Shown piece by piece: positions 24,619 to 36,375 of a DNA stretch of 64,000 nucleotides; the first letter of the stretch is position 1; every line of letters starts with the position of its first letter. The notes beneath the pieces were generated by a model. The model was given only the letters and a program-made list of their open reading frames with translations. It made no database searches and was not told the origin of the DNA. Origin of the DNA: Aphidius gifuensis (lineage: Eukaryota; Arthropoda; Insecta; Hymenoptera; Braconidae); the NCBI RefSeq assembly GCF_014905175.1, contig NC_057790.1:10535298-10599297 (forward strand), read 5' to 3'. The translations under genes and the position numbers were made by a program.

Positions 24619-25497
24619 ATGTCACTCCGTGAGCAAGAACTAGTTAATGAAACGAAATTTTTGAAAATTGAAAAAGTACGAAATTTTATTAGTAAAAAAT
24701 ATTAATTTCCAAAATAAAAAAAAGAAAATATATCAGAAGCTTTAAATGAATATCTTAAATCTGTTGTTACACCGCTCAACAAATTCGCTGCGCAATTATA
24801 AACAACATCGACCAATAAAACATCAGTAATTGATGATGAATTATTTCTGAATGAAAATAATACAAATGATAAAAAAATAATTTAACTTATGAAGACAATT
24901 ATAGTACTTTGGGTATTAAACAATCAATTTATGAACAAGAAGGTGAATATGATACTGTTGATGAAGACGAAGAAACATTTGTGGGGAAAGAATTAAATAA
25001 TGATTGAATCAATGAAACAATGATGGTGATTACTTGAAAAAAAGCAATAGTGGATAAAGTGGGAAAATACAGTGGGATAAAGATTATGGTATAAAACAAG
25101 TGAAGTCAGACTATAAAATTGAAAATGCAAAATTATCCTTTATTGATGATGAATTAAAAATTTTTGATACATCTTACAAAATAACACCAAGATCAATGGA
25201 ATTATTATTTATGAAATCACCAGATAGAAAAAATATCACTGATATCGTTGAAAAAAATTATAGTGAAATTGTTAAGAAGAGAAATGCACATCATAAATAC
25301 CATATATCTAATATGCCAATAAAAAATCCATCTAGAGTCAATTATATCTACTGTGATGATCCAAATGAACTTGTTGATTGATTACGATTATTAATAGCAT
25401 CAAGATTAGCTGGTAATCCAAATCATGATAATGAGATCATGTCAATTCTTGAAGAGTTGAAAGAAAGTGGATTCATATATAAATATAAAAAATGAAT
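24619..25497 (+). pseudogene. Polinton-like element protein, function unknown
   Basis: It starts at ATG 24619 (MSLREQELVNETKFLKIEKV). Interrupted frames follow with EALNEYLKSVVTPLNKFA, an acidic middle (DEDEETFVGK), then an open stretch at 25100-25381 ending YCDDPNELVD and continuing past a stop as LRLLIASRLAGN and EIMSILEELKESGFIY. I recognise the arrangement as a protein that accompanies integrase in insect Polinton-like elements, but its function is not known to me. It contains several stops and frameshifts and lies directly upstream of the integrase. Confidence 0.5.
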
Positions 25498-25499
25498 TA

Positions 25500-25893
25500 G
25501 TCAGTGAATTATGACTGAATATAAAAGAGATGTGCATGAATTACATGCTCCAGCAAGAAAAAATGTTTGACGACGTAATGTTGACATTCGTGATACAGAT
25601 GAAACTTGGCTAACTGATCTTGTTAAAATGATTGAACATTCTGAAATCAACTCTGGCTACAATTATATTTTGACAGTCATTAATATTTTCTCGAAATTCA
25701 GCTGGGCTGTTAGACTTGAAAATAAAACTGGAAAAGAGGTATCAGCAGCAATGGAATCATTATTTGAAAAGGTCGAATATGTAAAAATCTTCATGTCGAT
25801 CAAGGGACAGAATTTTATGATTCTACATTTAAAACAATGTTGAAAAAATATAGCGTCCTTATGGATTTAACATTTATTCATTTAAAAGCATCA
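25500..25893 (+). pseudogene. retroviral-type (rve) integrase core, truncated
   Basis: The plus-strand reading gives ARKNV, then a first catalytic Asp in ETWLTDLVKM (25615-25617), then SGYNYILTVINIFSKFSWAV and NKTGKEV. The second catalytic Asp occurs as HVDQG at 25792-25806, but in a different frame, showing a one-base frameshift. The reading stops abruptly near 25893, where a TAGT-rich repeat begins, so the third catalytic Glu is missing. This integrase class is typical of Polinton/Maverick elements and their viral relatives. Confidence 0.7.
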
Positions 25894-26934
25894 ATATGGC
25901 TAACCTATTATACTATAAATAATCTACCATTGCGCTTATTATAGTAATGGAGTCAGACTAACATCCGTCAAAGGATATGACGCTCTTTTTTTGGTTTTTT
26001 CATTTCACTCCAACTGTCACCTGCGCCTAAAGATGTTTACACATCAAAATTTTTACTATTTTTTCTGGTACTCGGGGATGTTTTCGAAAAAATAATAACA
26101 TGTACTATGCACATAGTAAAATTTTTTTCTCCTAGTATAGTTTACAATGTTTCAATTGGAAAAGATACGATGTATCTTGTTAAGAAGTACTGTGTTACAT
26201 AGTCAAGTCTAGCGTTCAATAAATCTACTATGTTGCAAGGTGAGATTTACGATGCTCAATAGAACATTTCATTATATTCTATTTCTGTTTTCGATTAAAA
26301 AAAACAGAATTATTTGTTTATTTAAAAATTCACTTTAAATTATTTATAATAATATTATTATCCTTATACATGTTTCTGAACTTGGCTATTTCTTGACCTA
26401 ACTCGGGATTTGAACCCGGGTTTCTGGAGTTGAACTCCGATAGTGTACCGAAAAAGCCATTCAGGTATGAAACAGTAGAAGAATCAAAAATGTCTATATA
26501 TATTTATTTCTTTTTATTCCCTTCTTCTTTCATGCTAACATAGTGAAACTAACTACTGACCTAATAACTTTTACCATTTTGTATATAGTAACAACTACGA
26601 ATTTCAATGGTTTCCATAGTACGGTTCACTTTTCCAAATGTACCCTCACGGTCATGAATAATTTAAACACACAACATAGTAAAAAGTAACAAGTCTATGA
26701 TTGTTCGTATCATTGGTATAGTGAAGACTATCTATTGAACAAGTAAAGTCTACTAAAACCATAATAAAAACCGGTTTTATCTCAGCAGAGTAGTTTTTAC
26801 TATTTTACTATAGTAATATTTAAAGCTCACATAGTAAAAAAAATTATAAAAAATAATATGTTAAACCATATTTCCGAAAACGTCCCTCGGTAACATAGTG
26901 AAACTAATTAATTTTTTTTTACAGTGTGTGCTCC
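25894..26934. repeat. ACATAGTA word-array insertion
   Basis: About twenty ACATAGTA/TACTATGT-type words in both orientations. It begins with a CCATTGCGCTTATTATAGTAATGG-like hairpin region (about 25930-25955) and ends TTTTTTACAGTGTG. It cuts the integrase. A SINE head is nested in it. There is no coding. Confidence 0.6.
26395..26470 (-). repeat. tRNA-derived SINE head
   Basis: On the minus strand: A-box-like TGGCTTTTTCGGTACACTAT, then the strong B box GGGTTCAAATCCCG. Confidence 0.6.
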
Positions 26935-27220
26935 CGATGATCAGTTGTTAACAACTGCTGTAGTAGATGTCTTTGGACATATGATAAATGGTTGATAAAT
27001 GATCAACTGGCTTTTATTTTTCGAACTCGTCGAGCTATTTGTTTACCTGGCATCAATACTTGTATCTTATTTTAATGATATGGAATATATAATGAAGTTC
27101 TTGATGTACCAGGGGAGAAAAAAATTGTTTTATCTGCCAATGTGTTCAATTGTTCTTTTGAAATACGGAGGATTATTAATTAATCGTAATTTACTTTTCA
27201 AAATAAATGAATAAATAAAC
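26935..27220 (+). pseudogene. possible coding remnant, unrecognised
   Basis: One plus-strand frame gives INDQLAFIFRTRRAICLPGI and, after stops, DVPGEKKIVLSANVFNCSFE. It looks protein-like and sits beside the Polinton-like remnant, but I cannot assign a family. Confidence 0.25.
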
Positions 27221-27299
27221 ATAACATTCATTTGTTTTTTGTAATGTTAGTTTGAGAACTTAGTTCTGAGTATTATTTTATTCTTATTTTTTGAGTATT

Positions 27300-27830
27300 T
27301 TTTGAAAAACTCAAAACCTCCACCGTCCATCTATTCGGCAATTTAAAAATCGTTTTTACTTTTTTTTTACTTTTTTCGAGTATTTTTTGAGTATTTTTTG
27401 AAAAACTCAAAACCTCCACCGTCCATCTATTCGGCAATTTAAAAATCGTTTTTACTTTTTTTTTACTTTTTTTGAGTATTTTTTGAGTATTTTTTGAAAA
27501 ACTCAAAACCTCCACCGTCCATTTATTCGGCAATTTAAAAATCGTTTCTACTTTTTTTTTACTTTTTTGAGTATTTTTTGAGTATTTTTTGAAAAACTCA
27601 AAACCTCCACCGTCCATCTATTCGGCAATTTAAAAATCGTTTTTACTTTTTTTTTACTTTTTTTGAGTATTTTTTGAAAAACTCAAAACCTCCAGCGTCC
27701 ATCTATTCGGCAATTTAAAAATCGTTTTTACTTTTTTTTTACTTTTTTTGAGTATTTTTTGAGCATTTTTTGAAAAACTCAAAACCTCCACCGTCCATCT
27801 ATTCGGCAATTTAAAAATGATAAAGTTAGT
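27300..27830. repeat. tandem repeat, 96-bp unit, six copies
   Basis: GAAAAACTCAAAACCTCC recurs at 27304, 27400, 27496, 27591, 27676 and 27772. Each unit includes CCGTCCATCTATTCGGCAAT. The minus-strand frames across it are by-products of a period divisible by three. Confidence 0.92.
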
Positions 27831-27931
27831 AAAAAAAATTATGTGAACATCTGCATCACATAAATATGGCAATTTAAAAATGATAAAGTTAGTAAAAAAA
27901 ATTATGTGAACATCTGCATCACATAAATATG
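27806..27931. repeat. 63-bp unit, two direct copies
   Basis: GCAATTTAAAAATGATAAAG begins at 27806 and 27869. The two copies appear identical and the first overlaps the tail of the 96-bp array. Confidence 0.9.
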
Positions 27932-28106
27932 ATTTTTTTTTAATTTATAATCATGACAAATAAATTTCAAGACTTACGTGAATAATCTTAGACGTTTTGG
28001 TTGTCACTGTTAATAAATCGGCTCAAACTAATGGTATTCTTGATTAACAATAATAAATCGAACCATAGGATTTCTTACATTTTTATCAAGAGAACCATTA
28101 CAAGTA

Positions 28107-29400
28107 TCCCTGGCAAAATGGTGAGAGCTAAGCCAGAAGAAAACGATATCGCTTTTGCCGCCAAAGCAAAAGCCAAAGCCAGAGCAAAACCAGAGCAAAG
28201 CCAGAGATAATAAAAACAGAATAATAACGATATCAAACGTAAATTTAGGCTTTATATGGATATGTAATTTAAATTAAATTATTATTGAACTCATTTTTAG
28301 CAATAATATTAATGTAAAGAGAGAAATAAAAGTATAACAAGTAATGTAAAAGTTGACAGATTTTGACGTTTTGAGGTTGACTTGAATCGGCTAAACACAA
28401 AAATCCCTAGCGTGAAGCAATAGTAAATCCAGACCTTTTCCAGAGTGAAGCCAGACTTGTAAAAAAGACATTTATTTATAACAATAGCACTAACTATTGA
28501 AAAACAATATTAAATTAATAAATTTTAATGACTTTTAGAGACTTGTTTATTATTATGATTAATTTTTCGCTTAAAAAAAAAAAAAACATATCGATTCGTG
28601 GCAATACAAAAAATACGCGAAAAATTAATTATAATAATGAAAAAGTCTCTAAAAGTCATTAAAATTGATATTGTTTATTAATAGTTAGTGCAATAGCCAG
28701 TACAATAGTTATAAATAAATGTTTTTTTTACAAGTCTAGCTTTCCTCTGGCTTTTGTATTGCCAGAGATAGATGTGTTTTTTTTTTTTTTTTAAGCAAAA
28801 AATTAATTTTAACAATAAAAAAGTCCCTAAAAGTCATTAAAATTTATTAATTTAATATTGTTTATTAATAGTTAGTGCTATTGTTATAAATAAATGTCTT
28901 TTTTACAAGTCTGGCTTTACTCTGGCTTTTGTATTGCCAGAGATAGATGTGCTTTTTTTTTTTTTTAAAGCGAAAAATTAATCATAATAATAAAAAAGTC
29001 TCTAAAAGTCATTAAAATTTATTAATTTAATATTGTTTATTAATAGTTAGTGCTATTGTTATAAATAAATGTCTTTTTTACAAGTCTGGCTTCACTCTGG
29101 AAAAGGTCTGGATTTACTATTGCTTCACGCTAGGGATTTTTGTGTTTAGCCGATTCAAGTCAACCTCAAAACGTCAAAATCTGTCAACTTTTACATTACT
29201 TGTTTTCCTTATATTCATCTCTCTACATCAATATGATTTCTAAAAATGAGTCAAATAATAATTTAATTTAAATAATATATTTATATAAAGCCCTAATTCA
29301 CGTTAGATATCGTTAATAGCCTGTATTTATTATCTCTGGCGTTGCTCTGGGTTTGCTTTGGCTTTGGCGACAAAAGCGATCACGCCAGTTCTGCCAGGGA
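28107..29400. mobile_element. 1.3-kb TIR element with TA flanks
   Basis: It starts TCCCTGGCAAAA and ends CTGCCAGGGA, with TA immediately outside on both sides (28105-28106, 29401-29402). The arms are about 400 bp: words such as GGTTGACTTGAATCGGCTAA at the left recur complemented at the right. The centre has three copies of a 176-bp unit (AAGTC(T/C)CTAAAAGTCATTA at 28644, 28821, 28996). It has no transposase. The TA flanks suggest a mariner-like target, but an assigned superfamily would be inference. Confidence 0.8.
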
Positions 29401-29402
29401 TA

Positions 29403-30540
29403 AAATAAAAGAACACTTCTACGATCAGACGTATTTATCAACTTTTAAAAAATTGACTGAAATAAATGTATTTAATTTAATTAAAAATTATTGAATCTAC
29501 ATAGAAATAAAATTAATCAACATGAATTTCTGAAATTACATTATTTTGAATTTCAGGACTTTCATCAAGGGTACTATCTACCAAAAAAAATTAAAAAAAT
29601 AATTTTATAATATATAATTATAAGAATATAAGAATATAAGAATAATTATATAATAATAAAAAATAATAAGTATTATTGTCTTAACATCTTACGATTGTTT
29701 TCAGTATGAATTTATCATCATTCCTTTTGAATTATCTTAATTATTCTATAAAGTAAAAAAATATTTATAGTTTAATAAAAGTAAACTATACCATAATTGA
29801 CAAAACTGAAAAAAAAAAGAAATTATCGTTGACGGATCACAAAATTGAATTTACGTTTAAAAAGAGAGGTTATGGGATTCTTAGATGACTAATCAACCAA
29901 AATAATTATGTACTTACCAATATATAATATTCATAATCTCTTACAAATTCACACTCTGTTCAATTTTAAATTCACACACTTTATAATTTACTCATTCCTA
30001 CAATTTTTAAACAATTGAATAATTGAATAATGTTTATATATTTTCATCTGTTTGTGTCAATTAATGACAGGTCCAAATCAGCCTATCCTGATGGGCTGAT
30101 TCGAAACATAAAGATAACTTGTAACAGCCAACAACAGTAACTCACACAGCTAACACACTGCTTCCAAACTTGTTTGTGTGTGCCATATGTTGCTGGCTGA
30201 CAAAAATTGTGGTTCTAGAATCACAAAAATTGCGATGTTCCAAGAAAAAAATTTCTTACGTGGTACACAAGTTACGTTGGACCTCAAAAACTGTTGTGCT
30301 GAACAACAAAATTTATTATCCACAAAGCAAAAAATTCAATAAGTTTTATAAGAAATACAAATAAAAAAAAAAAAAAAAACAGTCATCTTGCCACTATTTT
30401 GTTGTACCAGAACCATAATTTTTGTTGAACTTTTCTCTCCGTATAGGAATCAAACGAAGGAAAATAATGATAAGAAATTCTTTAAAAAATACTTCGCCCC
30501 AGCCCATAATTTTAGTTTAGATTTAGTTTATATTATTCAT
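29403..30540. other. no recognised gene
   Basis: AT-rich. Around 30185-30310 there is a loose set of ACAAAAATTG/TTGTTGTGCTGAACAACA words that partly recurs at 40915-41050. Confidence 0.35.
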
Positions 30541-30850
30541 TCTATCTACATATTGAAAACGAAATCAGGTATCTTGATCCTATCTAGATCTAATCGTTTC
30601 TAAAAAGCGTTATATCTTGATCTGCTATGAATCGGACTTTATTTTTTTTTTTCAAAGTTATCTCCGGTTTCAGTTAGGTTTAGCTAAGGCTGACCGGATC
30701 CGGTTTTCCTTACGCTTTCTTGATCCAAATCAGATCCGGATTGCCGGACTTTAATTGAAGTTTGTTTTTTTTTAAAGTTAACCTCCGGATTCAGTCAGAC
30801 TTGGCTAAAGTAAGCTGGATCCAGTTTCCCTGATTTGAAACGGATCCAAC
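30541..30850. repeat. GATCCGGAT word cluster, left group
   Basis: GGATCCGG, GATCC(G/A)GTTT and GATCAAGAT-like words recur. A matching group lies at 32630-33100, ending CCACTCGGGT. The two groups may be the arms of one word-array element of about 2.3 kb. Confidence 0.45.
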
Positions 30851-31388
30851 TAAGAAGTATTTGAAAAGTGTAGCGTGAAGAAATAGATGAATACAATATT
30901 GTAAATAAAATGTATGTATGTATGTATTGGTGCCTCCGTGACACCAGTATAATTTTTGTATTTAATGAGTGATGTATGTATGAGTGGTAATGTGTGTCTG
31001 CGTGTCATAGAGACGACGTAGAAAAATATAAAACACTTCTTGTCTGGCCACCAAGCTAAACGGTGCGTCCGAAAAATATTCAGAAATATTAAGTAAAAAT
31101 TGTATTGGTGATTTGGCTTTGCCATCTCACAACCAGTAAAATATATATATATATATATTGTGTCTTGTTAAATTATCATATCAAATAGTATAATTGTTAA
31201 ATAAATTGTTTTATTCTTTTTAATATTAAATATAAATTTCATGTCTTGGTTTAAAATTATTGTTTGAAATTGAAATAAATGTAAAAAAAAAGTAAAGAGA
31301 CAAAAAGTCTACTTTACAAAAGAAAAAAAAAAATTGATTTTAGAATGTCATTTTATTTTTTGATACGCTTATAAAGGACTTTTGATTC

Positions 31389-31575
31389 CATGAACGCCCC
31401 CGTGGTCAATAGGATAGTGTTGCCGACTTTAAACAGAAAAGCCCCGAGATCGATCCCCGTAAGTTCCGGAATTTTAGTTTAGTTTAGGTTGAATTTTCTA
31501 AGATAGAAATATTACGGAGGCTAAGAGCCGAAAGGCTCAGCCGCAGTATTGGATTTATCCACCAAAAAAAAAAAA
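31389..31575 (+). repeat. tRNA-derived SINE with body and A tail
   Basis: CCCCGTGGTCAATAGGATAG is A-box-like, and CCGAGATCGATCCCCG is a B box. The body carries a hairpin (CTAAGAGCCGAAAGGCTCAG), and an A-run closes the copy. It is the most complete SINE in the window. An (AT)n tract lies at 31141-31160. Confidence 0.7.
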
Positions 31576-31599
31576 CGTTTATAACTGAAATATAATAAA

Positions 31600-32570
31600 A
31601 GAAAAATACTATTCGTACGGGAAAAATTTATTTGAAAAAGTTATAGAATTTTGAAAAACGATTATTTTAAGTCTAATATGCACCTCTGCGACTACTCCAT
31701 TTTGAGATTGAGTTACAGCTTGTGCCGTTTTCATTTTTTAGGCAAGCAATAACTCGTGATGAAATGGTGTTAGAGACTTCATATTAGGCTTAAAACATGC
31801 GTACTCGAAAAATCTATCGCCTCTCCGAGAAAATCTTGATCTATGAATCACATTTTTCATAAAAAATTTTAAAAAATCGATTTTTTTTTTTTTTTTTAAT
31901 TTAGTTTTTTTTTTTTTTAAAAAAAGTAACTGAACACATAATGCTCTCCCTCATGAGGGGCGATGGAGTTTCAGAAGATGCGTTGTTTGAGCGTAATACG
32001 AAGTCTCTACTATAATTTTATCAAAAGTTATTGCTTTCCTAGTTTTCGAGTAATTTCTGAAAAACGCTCTAACTTTCGACAAAATCATCCTAGATACTTT
32101 GTATAAGACTTAAAAAGCATGTGTGGTAAAATCCTACAACTTTTACTCGAAACTTTTTTTAAAAAAAATTATAGTTTTTATAAAATTGTAAAAAATAGAA
32201 TTTTTGAAATATTTTCGTAATTTTTTTTTCAAAAATAGAAAAAAATTGACCATTAGAATCCGGATAAACTCCTTGAGGGGCGATAGAGTTTTGAAAACCA
32301 CGTTTTTTGAGCCTAATTTGAAGTCATTCCGTTGATTCTAACAAAAGTTATAGCTTGCCTTAACTCTACGTAATTTGAGCGAAAAAAAAAAAAAAAAATT
32401 GATTTTGAGAAAATTAAAAAAAAATGTACTATTATTGTATTGTTACTTTCAAAAATCATTTAACAGATAAAATTTAACACGGCCCTAGCCGGAAAATTTT
32501 TAATTTTCAACGGTAACGCGGGCCACACGCCCCAACAAACGTTACCAGATCTTTTTGTTAATAATGATTG
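31600..32570. repeat. degenerate direct repeats, about 300 bp
   Basis: GAGGGGCGATGGAGTTT (about 31956) and GAGGGGCGATAGAGTTTTGA (about 32275), each followed by AAAGTTAT(T/A)GCTT, mark diverged copies. TTAACACGGCCCTAGCCGGAAAA at about 32473 resembles words inside the 10922-11437 element. Confidence 0.5.
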
Positions 32571-32629
32571 TTAAAAAAATAATTGAACAAATCATGTATT
32601 TTTTTTTTTCAATCAAAACTTTTTTTAAA

Positions 32630-33100
32630 CAAAATCGGATCCGGTTTAAATATGAATTCGGATCCAGTTTAAGTATAAATTCGGATTAAGTTTAAGCATA
32701 AAATCGGATTTGATTTGGATGTAATTTTGGATACATAATTTGGTATCTGATTTAGCCATGGTGTCCTTATTGTAACCAGATCCGGAGCCTGGCCGGTGTT
32801 ACATTTTCCGTCCGAATCGGATCAGACTGGCCGGATCCAAATCGGATTTGTAATCAAGTAAACTGGATCCGACCTGGATCCGAATCGGACTGAAATTTCC
32901 ACTCGGGTAATTGTATCTAAAAACTCGATCCAGTCCCGATTGTGTATTTTTACAAATCAGGTATTCTAATTTGGGTCTCGACCTTACAGAAAAGAATCTT
33001 GATCTGTTTAAAATTCAAAAATCTTGATCTTCGTTAGGTGTGAAATCGAGGAATCCTCATCCAATCTGGATCCAATGCTCATCTGAATTTTTACTCAGGT
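32630..33100. repeat. GGATCCGG word cluster, right group
   Basis: GATCCGGTTTAA, GGATCCAGTTTAAG and similar words precede TTTCCACTCGGGT (ending 32908) and TTTTTACTCAGGT (ending 33100), termini of the CCC-type word-array family. Confidence 0.5.
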
Positions 33101-33228
33101 AGCATGATGAAAAAGAGTTGCTGCAATCTTCTTTCATCACTTGTGAAGAAAAATATGATATAACACTGTGCCTTTTTTATCTAACCAAACCCTTACGAGG
33201 TTCATAGATTCTGTATTTTATGTTTCAG

Positions 33229-33594
33229 TTATCCGAAGATATCGGTTACGTGCTCTATTCAGCACTTGGTAGTTTCTACATTCCTTCTTGTATTATGGTG
33301 TTCGTCTATATACGAATATATTTTGCTGCAAAAGCGCGAGCAAGACGCGGAATACGAAAACAACCTAGACCACGGCCAGTCCCTCTCTCGGAGTCACTGG
33401 ATATTCGGCAAACAAGTTTTAATCAACCTAATCCTACAACTGAAACATTCGGAATCAACATCGTCGAAAATATTGCAACAATCGAAAATCAACCCGTACA
33501 AATACCAATTGTCACTTGTGATTTTGCCAGTGATATAAGCACATCTGAAGCTGACGGAGTAAATTACGTTGCAGAGGAAAAAGACACACTCAAG
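33229..33594 (+). CDS. exon of an aminergic G-protein-coupled receptor (TM5 and third loop)
   Basis: A 366-bp, 122-codon open exon, phase 0 at both ends. It is preceded by a good acceptor (TTTTATGTTTCAG, cut after 33228) and followed by a donor (AAG|GTAATT). The protein begins in front of transmembrane helix 5 (GYVLYSALGSFYIPSCIMVF, with the family's serines and the FYIP proline), then YIRIYFAAKARARRGIRK opens the basic third intracellular loop. The rest is a low-conservation loop ending EEKDTLK. The closest resemblance I recall is to insect alpha2-adrenergic-like octopamine receptors; another biogenic-amine receptor remains possible. TM1-4 and TM6-7 exons are not in the window, so the flanking introns are large. 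This is the clearest intact host coding sequence here. Confidence 0.85.
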
Positions 33595-34316
33595 GTAATT
33601 ATAATACTAATTTTCGGTAGAATTACGATCCATGCCATTTTGATTCCTACATTCTGATACCGACATTACGACTCACACCATTACAGTTCACGACATTACG
33701 AATCACGGCATTTCAACCTGCGATTCTTATCCATTTCATCAATTCAATAATTCTAAATAATGAAAAAAAAAATAATTAAACAATCATTGCAAAATTATGA
33801 TAAATAAGTAATTGATATTATCATTATTATTAAACAGTTAAATTCATATACACGGAGAGAAATTTTTCGTAAATTTTACAGTTTAGGTTAGGTAAAAAGT
33901 ACGAATGTGAATTGTGAAAAATACGATTCAACAGCCACGCTGATGACATACAAGATGGATGACTGACGAGACTAATCTTGAAATGCCATGTAAATTAAAA
34001 TCTCCCTACAGCTCAGTCTGTTGAAGATAGATATGGGGTAAAGCAAGGTTTATTGTTGAAAATTTAATTTTGAACAAATTACTAAGTATACATTTTTTTT
34101 ATTTTTCAATTAATTTTCAAGTTATGATCGTGTAGAAGAAAAAAAAAATTTTTCTTTGCATTCTTCTGAAATTTACTTATTATTTTAAAATAATAATATT
34201 ATTAATTTTAGGTTGACCTGTACATGAGTAATGCTATTTTTTTTTTTTATTTATTAGTCCTATTTTTATTTGATTAAAAACTATCAAACTAATCTATTTT
34301 AAACTACCCTGGTCGA
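33595..34316. other. probable intron; CACGGAGAGAAAT motif
   Basis: Sequence after the receptor exon. ACACGGAGAGAAATTTTTCG at about 33853 matches the ends of the element at 51648-52219. No other feature is seen. Confidence 0.4.
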
Positions 34317-34903
34317 AATATCACTCCTGCATTACTCCGGCATTTCTCCGTTTTTGGCCCATTTCCGGAGAAATTATTCCGCCATGAGGTTGGTGGCGGA
34401 GAAATTATTCCACCATGAAATTGATGGCGGAGAAATTATTCCGGCATGAGGTTGGTGGTGAAGAAATTACTCCGCCATGAAGTTTATGGCGAAGAAATTA
34501 CTCCACCATGAGGTTGGTGGTGGAGAAATACTCCGGCATAAAGTTGATGGCGGAGAAATTACTCCGGCATAAAATTTATGAAGGAGAAATTATTCCGACA
34601 TAAAAAGAGTACCGGAGAAACTTATACGGCATGAGATCAGTGAAGAAGGAAAAACTCCGGCATGAAAGTAGTGCCGGAGGAATTATTTTGGCATGGGAAT
34701 AGTGCCGGAGAATTTATTCCGGCATGAGATCACTGAAGGAGAAATTATTCCGGCATTGGATCAGTGCCGGAGAAAATATTCCGGCACGGGATCAGTGAAG
34801 TAGAAAGAACTAGTGGCTGTTTAATTTTTCCGATATTAACTTCATGCTGACGCAAATATTCCGGCATGAGACTGATGTCGGAAAAATTATTCCGCCACTA
34901 GTT

Positions 34904-35710
34904 CCCAGGTTAGAGTTCTCGGGCTTGAACAACTGTGCCAGGCTTGTGCGAGGGTCGTATATCAAGCCTTGGGAGCACAGTCTTGACACAAGCTTGTGTC
35001 CATTGTTTTCCCCGGCCTCACACGAGTCTTGTTAACACAGGCTTGACACAACCGGCCTCACGCAGGCCTCAATAGTCCAAGACGGTGTCAAGCCTGTTTT
35101 TTTTGTTTTCCCCGGTCTCACACGTGCCTCGTAAACACAGACTTGACACAAGATTGTCCCCGTTGTTTTTCCCCGTCTCATACAGGCCTCAATAGTCCAT
35201 GCTGGTGTCAAGCCTTTTTTTTTGTTTTCCCCGACCTCACACGAGCCTTGTGTCAAGCCCGTTTTACCAAGCCTGACACGGGACTTGACTTGTGCATATA
35301 TACAATTTAAAAAAAAAAAATTATATTAATTAGATCTATAAATTGTCAATAAAAATTTTAAATAACAATTATTAGGTTTTGACTATCGTGCGTTACGCCG
35401 TTTACTTTCGTTCATATTAATATCGTTTATTCAAATTGTATCGCGTAAAAAATAATAATGTCAAAAATAATGAAGCAATAATAATTGTTTATTTATATTT
35501 TTCTATAATATTTTTTGCAAGACTGTATCAAGCCTGGGAACACAATCCTGTGTCAAGCCTGATACACTAGTCCGACACCAGCAAATACGTCGTGAACATT
35601 CCAGACTCGACACAGGCTTGTGTCTCAGGCTTGACACCCTTGACACAGGCCCGAGAGGCGGGTAATCAAGCTTGTCCCAGGCTTGTTCCCGTCGTCACTT
35701 CCTACCTGGG
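34904..35710. mobile_element. nested word-array element, CAAGCCTGTGTC word
   Basis: It starts CCCAGGTTAGAGTTC and ends CACTTCCTACCTGGG. The interior repeats AGGCTTGTGTCAAGCC, TTGTTTTCCCCGGCCTCACA and similar words in both orientations. It splits the GGCATGA array of the surrounding element. The same words fill the element at 57204-58640. Confidence 0.65.
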
Positions 35711-35844
35711 TTTTATTCCGAAGCATTTTTTCCAGCATTCATCTTATGCCAAAATAATTACTCCGGCATGACATTCATTCTCAAACTATCCATTACATTT
35801 AATGACTCAGAAAAAATTATATTTTTGGAATGTGGTACGTTTAT

Positions 35845-36375
35845 AATTAACTGCTTTTTGGAGATCTGTAAATTTAGCATCAACCATACAACGTACACGC
35901 CATGATGGATCAGCAGCACATCTACGTAATTTTGGCATAACAAGTTGTTCAACATCTTCTCGTTGTAATAATGTTGCAATACACTAACGCATGCATCAAC
36001 AACTAATAAACGAACAGAATCTTGTTTATCTTGTGCAAGTATAGCAAACATTGGAATTGAATCAGATTTTAAATATTCAATTTCAACAACTTTTGCAAAT
36101 TCTCCCAATTTTGATGCTGCTAAACGTCGCCCCATTAGTGTATCTCCTTGACATAAATTACAAAAATGATTCTTTAATTCAGCTTTTGTTGCTGTACTTA
36201 CACGTAGATAACATACTCTTAATTAACCATATGTTGATGTTCTTGGCGTAAACCAATAACCAGATGCCAAACGTTGTACCAATGGAACATTATGCATTAA
36301 CTCATTACCAGTACGTTCAGCACCAAGTGCCAAGGCAATCGTTGAAAGTTTTTTGATTGAATTCAATCGCAGCTA
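35845..36375 (-). pseudogene. PP2A scaffold subunit A (PR65), broken internal fragment
   Basis: The minus-strand reading starts LRLNSIKKLSTIALALG just after a splice-acceptor-like TTTTATTTCATAG. About a hundred residues are then missing before VPLVQRLASGYWFTPRTST, an in-frame TAA, VSTATKAELKNHFCNLCQGD, SKLGEFAKVVEIEYLKSD and DKQDSVRLLVVDACVS. A frameshift follows, after which EDVEQLVMPKLRRC and WRVRCMVDAKFTDLQKAV can be read. These are HEAT repeats of the PP2A A subunit. The acceptor at the 5' edge argues for a genomic duplicate rather than a retrocopy. The stop, deletion and frameshift exclude function. It lies inside a word-array element, as if captured. Confidence 0.9.

Noticed and set aside
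23212..25893. Polydnavirus proviral segment
   Set aside because: No protein tyrosine phosphatase, ankyrin or other bracovirus gene and no excision motif seen; the genes fit a Polinton-like element.
27300..27830. CRISPR-like array
   Set aside because: The 96-bp units are contiguous, with no unique spacers, in a clearly eukaryotic context; it is a minisatellite.
27273..27872. Repetitive minus-strand proteins of 72 and 114 codons
   Set aside because: By-product of a repeat period divisible by three.
28001..28210. Lys/Ala-rich 69-codon protein
   Set aside because: It crosses the left end of the TIR element at 28107, and the Lys/Ala run comes from AAAGCCA-type words.
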